A stretch of DNA of 64,000 bases, taken from NCBI GenBank assembly GCA_019915015.1, contig JAHBBC010000051.1, forward strand, positions 57,237 through 121,236. Reading direction: 5' to 3'. Both the position numbers and the translations under genes were made by a program. This DNA is from Auriscalpium vulgare. Its lineage: Eukaryota; Basidiomycota; Agaricomycetes; Russulales; Auriscalpiaceae. The notes under the pieces were generated by a model. The model saw nothing but the letters and a program-made list of their open reading frames with translations, had not been told where the DNA came from and searched no databases. Shown in pieces: positions 42,501 to 54,048 of this stretch; position 1 is the first letter of the stretch, and each line of letters begins with the position of its first letter.

Positions 42501-44404
42501 TCAAGGAAAGATGCTGCCGAGCATGCTGCGCAGGCTGGCGCGCGGTGTGGGCGTCCTGGACGCCCACTGCACGCGCAATTGCTGTCTGCGGGCCCTGCGC
42601 TGTGCGTGTCCGTCCGGGACGGACACTGCAGAGCACAGGCAACACGCTACGGAGGCTGGCGCACGGCGTGCGCGTCCTGGACGCCCACTGCACGCGCAAT
42701 TGCTGTCTGCGGGCCCTGCGCTGTGTGTGTCAAGGAAAGATGCTGCCGAGCATGCTGCGCAGGCTGGCGCGCGGTGTGGGCGTCCTGGACGCCCACTGCA
42801 CGCGCAATTGCTGTCAGCGGGCCCTGCGCTGTGTGTGTCAAGGAAAGATGCTGCCGAGCATGCTGCGCAGGCTGGCGCGCGGTGTGGGCGTCCTGGACGC
42901 CCACTGCACGCGCAATTGCTGTCTGCGGGCCCTGCGCTGTGTGTCTCTGTCAAGGAAAGATGCTGCCGAGCATGCTGCGCAGGCTGGCGCGCGGTGTGGG
43001 CGTCCTGGACGCCCACTGCACGCGCAATTGCTGTCTGCGGGCCCTGCGCTGTGTGTCTCTGTCAAGGAAAGATGCTGCAGAGCATGCTGCGCAGGCTGGC
43101 GCGCGGTGTGGGCGTCCTGGACGCCCACTGCACGCGCAATTGCTGTCTGCGGGCCCTGCGCTGTGTGTGTCCGTCCGGGACGGACACTGCAGAGCACAGG
43201 CAACACGCTACGGAGGCTGGCGCACGGCGTGCGCGTCCTGGACGCCCACTGCACGCGCAATTGCTGTCTGCGGGCCCTGCGCTGTGTGTCTGTCAAGGAA
43301 AGATGCTGCAGAGCATGCTGCGCAGGCTGGCGCGCGGTGTGGGCGTCCTGGACGCCCACTGCACGCGCAATTGCTGTCTGCGGGCCCTGCGCTGTCTCTG
43401 TCAAGGAAAGATGCTGCAGAGCATGCTGCGCAGGCTGGCGCGCGGTGTGGGCGTCCTGGACGCCCACTGCACGCGCAATTGCTGTCTGCGGGCCCTGCGC
43501 TGTGTGTGTCCGTCCGGGACGGACACTGCAGAGCACAGGCAACACGCTGCGGAGGGTGGCGCACGGCGTGCGCGTCCTGGACGCCCACTGCACGCGCAAT
43601 TGCTGTCTGCGGGACCTGCGCTGTGTGTCTCTGTCAAGGAAAGATGCTGCCGAGCATGCTGCGCAGGCTGGCGCGCGGTGTGGGCGTCCTGGACGCCCAC
43701 TGCACGCGCAATTGCTGTCTGCGGGCCCTGCGCTGTGTGTGTCCGTCCGGGACGGACACTGCAGAGCACAGGCAACACGCTACGGAGGCTGGCGTACGGC
43801 GTGCGCGTCCTGGACGCCCACTGCACGCGCAATTGCTGTCTGCGGGCCCTGCGCTGTCTCTGTCAAGGAAAGATGCTGCAGAGCATGCTGCGCAGGCTGG
43901 CGCGCGGTGTGGGCGTCCTGGACGCCCACTGCACGCGCAATTGCTGTCTGCGGGCCCTGCGCTGTGTGTGTCCGTCCGGGACGGACACTGCAGAGCACAG
44001 GCAACACGCTGCGGAGGGTGGCGCACGGCGTGCGCGTCCTGGACGCCCACTGCACGCGCAATTGCTGTCTGCGGGACCTGCGCTGTGTGTCTCTGTCAAG
44101 GAAAGATGCTGCCGAGCATGCTGCGCAGGCTGGCGCGCGGTGTGGGCGTCCTGGACGCCCACTGCACGCGCAATTGCTGTCTGCGGGCCCTGCGCTGTGT
44201 GTCTCTGTCAAGGAAAGATGCTGCAGAGCATGCTGCGCAGGCTGGCGCGCGGTGTGGGCGTCCAGCACGCCCACTGCTGTCTGTGGGCCCTGCGCTGTGT
44301 GTGCTTGTCCAGGACAGATGCTGCAGAGCATGCTGCGCAGGCTGGCGTGCGGTGTGGGCGTCCTGGACGCCCACTGCACGCGCAATTGCTGTCTGCGAGC
44401 TGTG
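39520..44404. repeat. Minisatellite of ~112-bp units, right block (about 44 units)
   Basis: Continuation of the 32426-33797 array after the transposon. It contains type A units (112 bp), a 108-bp subtype lacking GTGT, type B units with GTCCGTCCGGGACGGAC, and a short type C (near 40350, 41345 and 44285) with CTTGTCCAGGACAG and loss of CACGCGCAATT. The plus strand has no stop codon in any frame of the unit, so three ORFs of about 1,680-1,690 codons run through it. I do not annotate them as genes: the same residues recur with every frame in turn. Confidence 0.95.
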
Positions 44405-46947
44405 TGCTGCGTGGTGAGTGGAGAGGTTTCACCAACCCTACTGAACCCTACCATGCCCCATAACCCTAACCGCGCACACTTGCACTCGACATTGCTGCTT
44501 CGCCCGAGCCTCGCTACACGTTTGCACCGTTCGCCTGAGCCAGCCGCGTCATCGCCGAGGTCTCCCGACTCGTCCGAGCATCTAGAGCAGTCCATCAACT
44601 GCATAGTCCGTCGGATCTTGGCCATGTCTCACATCAATTAGCCCACATCGCCGAAGCCCGAGCCATGAGATAGCGACCCCGTCCACGTCGTCGCAGCCGT
44701 TCGCCGGCGCTCGCCTGTACTCAGCGGACACAGCTGCACATGCCCGACCTCCCAGCGACTCAGAGATGCAGCGCAGACTCGCAGACCATCGAGCCGTTGC
44801 CCAGCGACATCGGAGACGATCCCCGAGCCCGAGACATCAGCGGACCGGATCATCAACCACTCCTGATGCATCGCTGTCGCATCCCGAGCATCCCGGAGGT
44901 TTCGCCGAAGATAGCATCATAGTTGCGCCTAGACCGTCGCGATACTGTCCCCTCATGTCCCAGCCGTTCACCGATGTTTGCCTATGTTCAGCGAGCTCAG
45001 CTACACGTCTAGGGTCTCTCAGCAACTCGCCAACGATACAGTGACTCGCAGAACATCGAGATATCGCTCAGCAACGCAGGAGTCAGTGCCCAAGCCCGAG
45101 CCATCAGTGATCCGGATCAACGATCACTTTTGACGCGTCGCTGATGCGCCCCGAGTGTCTCGGAGACTTTGCTGGAGATATCTCCGCTTTTGTGTCTAGG
45201 CCTTTGATATCTCCTCTCTCTCATTCGCTATAATTCGCCGATGCTTCGCACGGCTTCGCTGACTGCATCGCATGACTCGTGTAGCTACTCCAACGCATTT
45301 TCCCATGTATAAGTGTAGCTAGCAGTGTCTGCATGCAATAGGAACTTCTCCCCCCAGAGACAGCACCTCAAACCTCGAGAACTATCGTCTTTCACCTTTG
45401 CAGCGCATCGTTTAGCCCTTTTATCGACATCAACATCGCATTCACCTTCGCAGCGCATCGTTTACGCACTTGCATATCGAGAACCTTCGCCCTATTGTCG
45501 CCCATCGTTGCCCAGCGTCGCCTATCATCCCCGACCTTCGCCCTACCTCCCCGACTCTTGCTACGCCACCCCAAGCCTCGTAACACCGCCCACACCTTCG
45601 CCGACACTCTCCCTCATCCCCCGTCGCTCGCTACACTTCCCCAGTGACAGCTGCGACTCTCCGAGCCCTCTGGTAGACCTGGGACACACCCCCCAACTAA
45701 AACAGTACTACTCGGCGAGCAGGGTTTGGTTTTGTCATCTGACCGCCTGTCCAACGAGTTTGGTCATCACCGGGCGGCCACCCGGGCCCCTGCAGCATCG
45801 AGAACGGGGGCGATGTCTAACTCGCGGGCCTCACCAGGCCACCGCCCTGCTGTACGCTGCGCAGTGGTCAGCACGCTACCGCATGGCACGCTCATCACCA
45901 CGCACCATTGTCGCCGCAGGCAGCGACTGGAACTCTGGGAACCGCATACCTGTGGACGATGGTTAGGGGGGAAAGGGAAGAACTATCCATCCATTCATGC
46001 GCCAGCGACATTATATGCACCAGCGCCTAGCAAACACACGTATCACGCGCAAACACTCCTTACGTATACGTTCCCCGCCCATCCTAGGGCCTACGCGCCA
46101 TCACGCTCCTTGGCACCGGCTACGCGCGCGACGAGGGCATCGCATTTTCATTGGGGGGCACATGGAGTGGGACTCCATAGGCAGAGGAGGAGGAGAGAAC
46201 ACGGATAGGAGAGAGGAGCAGAAGGAGCAGAGGATGGGGCTGGAACAGAGAGAGAAGGGATCGGAAGAAGTGAAGGGACAGGGCAGGAGGAGCAGGAGCG
46301 CGGAGCAGGAGGACGGGGTGTCGGGAGCCGCGCGCGAGTCGCCGGGGTCCCGCAGAACCACTTGTAGCGCGCCAGCGCACGCAGCAGACATCATCATCCA
46401 CGTCGCGCTGCGTCGACCAGCTGCCCGACTCGACACGAGTCCACCGGCGACGCTGAATTGATCGTTGGCGATGTTGAGCGGGCTCGCGATTGTCGGTCCA
46501 CAAATTAGCAGGGAAGGTGTGAATGTTTATAAAGATGTCGCGAAAGAGAATCGATGGTCACGACGTGAGAAAGAAAGACGACACTGGCCACGTACCCAGC
46601 ACTGTCTTCTATGCGCCATCCGGGCGATATGATCCCATTGTCCCATTCCGATTGTAACGCAGGCGCACCTCGTCGTGTGCGCGCCATAGTAGTGGGTCAT
46701 GTTTGTTGCTGTTTGGATGAAGTCGTAGATAGGCGCGCCTTCCCCTTTTGGGAAGGCATCTTCTTAACTTGTACATCCACTCTACGACTTCGGCATCCAT
46801 CGATTCGCTTCGAATATACGTGGATTCCGTTCATCCAGAGTGACCAGCAAGTCATCAAGACCACTACTTATTACAGTTTTTTGAACGCCAACAGTACGTC
46901 TATCGAAACGACTCTAGTTACTGACAGACGCTACCTAGAACCGCGCT
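44405..46947. other. No gene recognised; presumed 5' LTR/leader of the following Gypsy element at its right end
   Basis: The first 100 bp holds telomere-like words (CCCTA, TAACCCTAACC near 44460). Diverged repeats follow at 44.69-45.18 kb. The right part, up to the gag frame at 46948, should contain the 5' LTR of the Ty3/Gypsy element, but I cannot define it because the 3' LTR is outside the window. Confidence 0.5.
44689..45181. repeat. Diverged direct duplication of about 230-270 bp
   Basis: 44689-44915 and 44956-45181 share a series of words in the same order: CAGCCGTTC, CTCAGC, ACTCGCAGA.CATCGAG, GCCCGAG, CATCAG, GGATCA, GAGATA-like endings. Similarity is partial, so the duplication is old. 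Confidence 0.5.
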
Positions 46948-49900
46948 ATGGCCCCTCGCTCCGAGAAGTCTCGTGTCTCCACCCGTACCGGTGGAAACAC
47001 GAAGCCACCACCCTCGTCCAATACAACTGCCCCTCCCGAGCAGGTTGTAACGCCCCCCGATGGTGCCGGCGATCATACCGCTGACGCCCCCGTCCCCGTG
47101 GCTATCGCAGAGCCGTCTGGCCCACACGCGACGCCCGGACCGTCGACGACAACCGTCGAGCGCGGCGCTACCCCCGGTCCGTCCGGAGGTAGTGCGCTCA
47201 CGTCCCTCACGGACATAGATGAGGCGTTAGACGAGTCGGATGAGGACACGCGTGCCACGTCACGCCGAGACAAAGGCAAAGGTCGCGCAATCGATGATGG
47301 CAATGGGTCTGTAGGAACACAGATTATGGACCCCCGTCTCATAACAATGCTTGACGACCTTCAGATGCACGTTGCTGCTCACGCGTCCCAACTCGAGACA
47401 GTGTCGGTAGTAGCTGAACAGGCCCGGCAGTCTGTACAGGCTGCCACTGTAGCGCGTACGCAGATAGATAGCATTATAAAAGCCATCGTGATGCAGTACG
47501 GACCGACCTCCATTAAACAAGAGGAAGAGGACATCGACCTCAGTGCGATGGCCCCGACCGCGCCCGCATCACCATTCAGCATTGTCGTGACTCCGCCTAG
47601 CGCCTCAGAGACGAGCAGCAACGGACCCTCGGTCGGGCTTGGCACCCGCACACCCGAAGAGGGGCGTCGCAACCTCGAAAAACACCGCGCCAAGATGGTG
47701 GACATGATACAGAAAACCACTCCGCTGGGGAATTTGGACCCGCAGAATGGTACCGCGACCAATCAATTCAGAGAGCCCGATCATGCGGTTGGTCGGAATG
47801 CACGAGTGGATCGCGAGCAATATCAGCAGGATGACCGTACAGTGCGCATCGCTGAACCATACACCAGCGTCACCCCGTACAGTGTGGCGCCCGTTAAACA
47901 GCGCGTGAAACCACTGCCCCCTCAGGCCAATCCGAAGGCGGGTACATTCGGCGTGCTAGACCCCGCGGAGCGTATAAAGGAAATGGTTCTATCACGAGTG
48001 AGCGAGGCCGTTAGTATGGGGGTTCCAGATCAAGGGGCTCAAATTTACCATGCCGTCAGCATATGGCGTAGAGGATAACCTCATTACCTTCGAGGTCTGG
48101 CTCGGCGCTCTACTCCGGTGCCAGTTGCGACTCAGTCAGGCTGTAGGGCCGGACTACGACTCCCTTCGCCTAGACGCCCTGGGTCAGTGTTTGTCAGGTC
48201 GAGCCGAGAAGTGGTATAACGATGAAATCGAGTCACCGTCACGATCGCAGGTTGATTGGACCTTCCTGGAAGCCATTCTTGCATTGTTCCGACGGTTCAT
48301 TGTCGGCAAAAGTGACCAGACAGCCATGGAACACTTCATGTCGACCAGATTCTCCCGAAAGGGCGGCGTCGCCGATTTCTACAACGAGTTGAGGACGCGA
48401 TCCACCCGCCTTGTCGAATTACCCAACGATTATACTTTCCGCAAGTTATTCGTCAGTGGGTTACCGTCTGATATCGTGGAAATTATGTATAAGCATAAAG
48501 GAATCGTAGCCGAGGAGGGGACGACCACAGAGTTGCTCACCGCCGCGCTGGAAGCGGAGGCCGGTACGCGTGCCTACCGCCAAATGATCGAGAGCGCCGG
48601 TCGCAATCGTACCACCACACTAGCTGGACCATCCCAGAGCTACAGAAGTGCACGGGAAGGGGACGACGAACCCCGCACGTCACGCGCCACGTCGGTTTCA
48701 CCGCGCCCAGCGTCGAAGAACACTGAGAAGAGCGAGCCGGACAAGAGTCATGGCCCCACATCGTCGGGCCGCGGTCGTCCAGGAACGTCTTCTCGAGGGC
48801 GCGATCGATCGACCCCGAGGCCAAAGCCCGACCGCAAATCAATCGTCTGTTTTGCGTGCGGTGGCATCGGCCATTACGCCAGTGACTCTGAGTGTCCAAA
48901 ATCGGGACAGCCGCGCGTATACGCAGCCCGGGTCGTAGATGATGATACCGGCGGCAGCGGAGCGCCCGAGGAAGCACCCAGCGATAGTAGCCACGGCGTA
49001 GCCGCCGTAGGAACCAACGAGGCAGTAGAGGCCGATGACGCCGAGAGCGAGAGTGACGACGGTCTATTGGGCGCGCAATACGAATCCGCTGAGGAATTTG
49101 CGGAGGACTATGAGGAGGCTGACTCGGACGACGAGTTCGGGCCCCCCATGCGCCTCGCAACCATGCGGATAGCGGCCATGCGATGGCAGCCCGAAGACGC
49201 GACAGGCGACGCAGACGCACCCAGTGCGGAAGACGCACCCAGTGCGGAACCTGCATCCTCCGCCCCGATAGCGATTGTTACGAACGGCACCGCCGGGTCA
49301 CATTCTCCCGTTGGAGGAACCCCAGAAGGCGGATGGACGGGCGCAGAGGCAGTCGAGAACGGATGGCCTGGTAACTCCGCTCCAGAATGGGGAGAGGCAG
49401 GACCATCAGTCAACTGGGGAAACTATGAGCCCCCGGAGGATGACGCACCGCCAGTCTCATGGGAGACAAATGACGCTGCACCGTGGACTGCACATACAGC
49501 GAGGCCACAGAGATCACCGGAGCCGCAGATCATCGAGTATCCTGACGACACGGTCGTCCGACTTGATTCTCCAGCTGGAGAGGGTTCACAATATACGATA
49601 GTACCGAGACGCGTCGAGACCGGAGAAGAGGAAGTCGAAAATGCATACCAAGATGGTATCGACGCCGGTATACGTATGGCTCGCAACATGGTGACCGACT
49701 ACGCAGTGAACCTTGACGTCAATGATGACCGTTCACCGGGCATTGAGTTCGCTGGCCGAGTGTTAGAAAGACTCGCCAATAGACCGTATCAGCGAAGCAA
49801 TACCGCCGATGCTCTGTCACGGCTGCCTGCCGTTGACACGGAGGAGCTGTACGACGACATTCCTAGTCTGATTGACGTCCCGGTGTCCAGAACGAACGAG

Positions 49901-50638
49901 CAGACCCCAGATCGCGCAGAGGAACATACAGAAGCCCCTGCGCCGAGTCCCAGTACACAGGCGCCCGAATCAGCGGCAAACCCGCCTGTAGTACGGCCTG
50001 ATACTTTGGCAGCTGAAGAGGATGACGAAGAACTAGCCGTGGACAAGATCTTAGAGATACAGATCATGGCCACCCGCACGATCCCAGCGGACGCAGTGGC
50101 TACCCCACGATGGGCATACGATGCCAATATACGGCGTCAGTCCTCCACCACGGAGCAGCCGGTGCGAATTGCGCACCTGCATCAAGTACTAGCGGCGAAT
50201 CTGCAGGTTGGCGACCCCGAGATGTACGTGCTCTTTGATAGCGGCAGTACTACGAATGGGGTCAGTCACGACGCTGCACACATCGCTAAGATGGACGTGT
50301 TCCAATTGAAGGAACCGATGACATTGCAGCTGGGGTGTGTCGGAAGTCGCTCGAGGATTAACTTCGGCACGCGCTCCGCAGTCAGGATAGGCGGACAGAA
50401 ATTCCCCTGCTTCCTCGACATTGTGAACATTGAGCATTATGACGTCATTCTGGGCACACCTTTCTTGAAAGACTACAAGGTGATACTGGACTTTGAGCGG
50501 AATGTGATACGCATGGGCGACATCACAATAACACCACTCACGGTCGAGGAGGAGCGTTTAGTAACAAAGCGACGTGGCCGAACGGCTCCTCCCCATCCCA
50601 CGGCCCAGCTGAACGCTCTCGCAGCCCGCTCTGAATGA
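46948..50638 (+). pseudogene. gag: Gag-protease of the older Gypsy element, with a frame change
   Basis: ATG 46948 opens a 376-codon frame (Ser/Thr/Pro-rich, predicted coiled stretch LQMHVAAHASQLETV). Near the G5 run at 48018-48022 the coding potential moves by +1 into the frame of 48050-50638 (KFTMPSAYGVED, the usual start of the Gag core). The second part has the Gag core (LSGRAEKWYNDEI, FYNELRTRSTRLVELP), a zinc knuckle (CFACGGIGHYASDSEC), a long acidic linker and a retroviral-type aspartic protease (LFDSGSTTNG, DSG at 50237-50245; ILGTPFL). It ends at TGA 50636-50638, with pol following in the same frame. The shift may be a single-base indel or a programmed +1 event. Confidence 0.75.
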
Positions 50639-53600
50639 GGGCACGCGGCGGGATCCACGAGAGTGGAACCTGCCACCTCCGAGGGTGCGCCATCCGTGGG
50701 GCGCCCTCCCGCAAAGCCCCCGGATAATGATCAGACAATTGACGTGCTACGACGCAAGTGGTACGAACGCACCGTTGATATCATGTGCCCAGTACCACTC
50801 GAGTTACCTCCCATGCGGGCTGTCAATCATCATATCTCTCTCATTGACGAGTCACTGAAGATCTGATACCATCTCCCACGTTGCCCCGACGCCTTGAAGC
50901 CACAGCTAGCCGAAAAATTGCAGAGATATGTGGATGCGGGCTGGTGGAAGCGACAGGTGGCGCCGGAAGCCGCACCGCTGCTATGTATCCCGAAGAAATC
51001 TGGGAAGTTACGCACAGTGGTGGATGCTCGTAAACGGAATGATAACACTCACAAAGACGTGACACCTTTCCCCGACCAGGACCAAATTCGAATGGACGTA
51101 GCGCGCGCTAAATTCCGGTCCAAAATTGATATGAGCGATGCCTACGAGCAAATTCGAGTGGAAACGGCGGACGTGTGGAAGACGGCATTCGCTACCGTGT
51201 ACGGCACGTTTATCAGCCTTGTTATGCAGCAGGGAGACTGTAACGCACCTGCCACCTTCCAGCGCTTGATGACGGTCATATTCCAAGATTATATCGGAAT
51301 ATTCATACACGTTTACCTTGACGATATCTTCATCTACTCGGATTCAGTGACAGACCACGAACGTCACCTACGGCTTGTATTTGATCGACTCCGAGAGAAT
51401 CACTTGTTTCTTAGTCGGGACAAGTGCGACCTATACTCCATTCGACTTGATTGTCTAGGCCATGTGGTTGACGACAAGGGCATCCATGCGGATACAGACA
51501 AGATGGCGCGGGTACGCGGTTGGCCACGGCCCCGTAACTACCAAGAGGTCCAGCGTTTTTTGGGACTCGTACAATATCTTGCACAATTTATGCCTGATGT
51601 CAGTGCGTACACAACCCCACTCGCTGGACTTTCCTCCAATGGTCGACCATTCGTCTGGGGCCCACTCCATGAGCGATGTTTCGAAATGACCAAAGCTTTG
51701 GCCTGCCGCACCCCGATCCTTCGACCCATCGACCCTCGAACGGGTGTAACAATATGGGTAATTTGCGACGCATCGACCTATGGTGTGGGTGTCGTGTATG
51801 GGCAAGGCCTTGATTGGACCACATGCCGACCGGCTGGATTTATGTCAAAGAAGTTTTCCAGTGCTCAGAGGAACTATCGTACCTTCGAACAAGAAACGAT
51901 CGCAATTCTCGAGGCACTGAATAAATGGTCAGACAAACTGCTAGGACGCACCTTCACCGTGGTGACGGACCACAAGGCGCTCGAATTCTTCAACTCGCAA
52001 CGCAATCTGTCCCCGCGACAAGTTCGCTGGTTCGAGTTTCTGTCCAAATTCGATATGACGGTCATGTACGTCGAAGGGAAATTGAACAAAGTCGCCGACT
52101 GTTTTTCACGCTACTATGAGTCGCTTGATGACCCATCTGCGGAGCCGGTGACTGTCGACTCCATGCTGGATCCTGAGGGGGAGGACTTGTCACCCGATCG
52201 ATTAATGGAGATACGAATGCAAGCTATACGAACACTGAGAGAACGACCGATATCCGAGGCAGTTCTCCCTCGTGATAGCGAGGCAGCGACGCTCGCGCGC
52301 ACAGCCGCTGCACCAGCAGAGCCAGAGATGGACGTCCCGGTTGAGGAAACCATCAAAAATTACCCATCACTGCCCGAGACTATACAGCGACCGGATGATT
52401 GGATACCGGCAGTGCGCCAGGGATCTCGTGCAGATGGATTCCTCGCTAAGATAATTGAGAATCCAGGACAATATCCTGCGTTCTCTGTCAATGATGACAT
52501 CGTATGGGTGGAATCCCGCGCGCGTGGACAAGTGCTTTGCGTACCGGAGATGATGATAGGCGAAAGGCAACTGCGCGAAATCATCATTGACACCGCACAC
52601 GCCACCGTTGGCCACCTGGGATTTCAGAAGACCGCGGACTACTTACGACGATGGTACTGGTGGCCCAAGGTTGGCCGTGAAATCGAGCGATTCTGCGCGA
52701 CGTGTGAAACATGCCAAACGATAAAGACGAGCAACTTACCGCCGTCAGGACTACTGCACCCGATGCCCATTCCTACTCGCCCTTGGGATTCCATTGGCAT
52801 GGATTTTGCTGGCCCATTCCCCGAGAGCGAAGGTCATAATTATATGTGGATAGTCATTTGCCGACTCACCTCGATGGTACATTTGATCCCGATAATCACC
52901 ACCGCCCGGACCACGGAGCTCGCACGACTGTACTTCCGTGAAATTGTACGATTGCATGGGATCCCACGTTCGATAGTGTCAGACCGTGACCCAAAATTCA
53001 CTGCGTTGTTCTGGAAGGAGCTCCACCGCCTGACTGGGACGAAGTTGCTGATGTCGACAGCATTTCACCCCCAGACAGATGGAGCGTCGGAACGCGCAAT
53101 TCGTACGATTGCCCAGATATTGCGCGGATTGGTGAAGCCTGACCAGAGTGATTGGGCTACGAAACTCCCTCTCGTTGAGTTTGCCATTAACTCGAGCATC
53201 AGCGCGAGCACTGGCTACGCACCATTCGAGCTTAACTATGGTTACATGCCTACGATGATCACGGACTTGAAGCCGGAAGGCACGTTCGAAGGCGTACGGC
53301 AATTCGCTCGCGCGGCTATTGAGAACCTGGCTCAAGCACATGATGCAATCATAGAGAGTCGAGTACGGCAAACGTACCAAGCAAACCAGCTTCGCCGAAC
53401 CGAAGCGAACATAGCGGTGGGGGATAAAGTGTACCTCAGCACGGCCAATCTGCGACTACCAAAAGGCAGAGCGCATAAGCTGCTGCCAAAGTTCGTTGGC
53501 CCGTATACCGTATTGGAGGCCCACCCCGGCAGTTCGAGCTACAAACTCGACCTCCCGGACGCACTGCGAGCGCGACGCATACATCCAGTATTCCATGCCT

Positions 53601-53896
53601 CGCTGCTGCGACCTCACGAGCCTAATGACGACTTACTATTCCCCAAACGCGAGATCGCCGCCGTCTACGACTTCGGCATACCCGATGCGGAAGAGGAATG
53701 GGTCGTGGATTCGATAGTCGCTCATCACTGGAAAGGGCGATCAGTCGAATTCCAAGTACATTGGGCATACGGGGACTATACCTGGGAGCCGTTGCGCAAC
53801 GTCGATGAACTGGCCGCACTGGACAACTACCTCCGCCTGGTTGGAGTAGAGAACTGGCGTGACTTGCCGCGGCCACGAGCCGCGGGACGACGATAA
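50639..53896 (+). pseudogene. pol: Pol of the older Gypsy element: RT, RNase H, integrase, chromodomain
   Basis: In the gag frame, directly after TGA 50636-50638. A second TGA at 50864-50866 interrupts a conserved stretch just before YHLPRCPDALK; downstream it is open for 1,000 codons. Reverse transcriptase has YLDD (51314-51325), RNase H has CDAS and TDHKAL, the integrase zinc domain has HATVGH...CATCETC, and the integrase core has MDFAGP, VSDRDPKF and HPQTDGASERA (candidate D, D, E). A C-terminal chromodomain (EEEWVVDSIVAHHW, FQVHWAYGDYTWEP) assigns it to the chromoviruses. Probably non-autonomous. Confidence 0.85.
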
Positions 53897-54048
53897 GATT
53901 GCGAGGCCACTTGATCCGAGATCTGGGCGATTTGATTTAAGCTACGCCCGGCAGCCCCGCTCGGCTATCGCAACCCTGCACCGGTCATCTTGTATCCCCA
54001 CCTTAAAAGCTAGGGCGTCCTACCTACCTCGAATGTTATCCCCCCGTC

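Noticed and set aside
32426..44404. CRISPR-like array
   Set aside because: Whole units repeat head to tail without unique spacers, and the rest of the window is eukaryotic.
39363..44641. Three overlapping plus-strand ORFs of 1,677-1,691 codons
   Set aside because: They arise from the 112-bp repeat, which lacks plus-strand stops; each frame cycles through the same peptides and none has a recognisable domain.
45325..46461. Plus-strand ORFs of 213, 160 and 154 codons
   Set aside because: No domain, Pro/Ser/Arg-biased, mutually overlapping frames, and located where the 5' LTR and leader of the Gypsy element should be.
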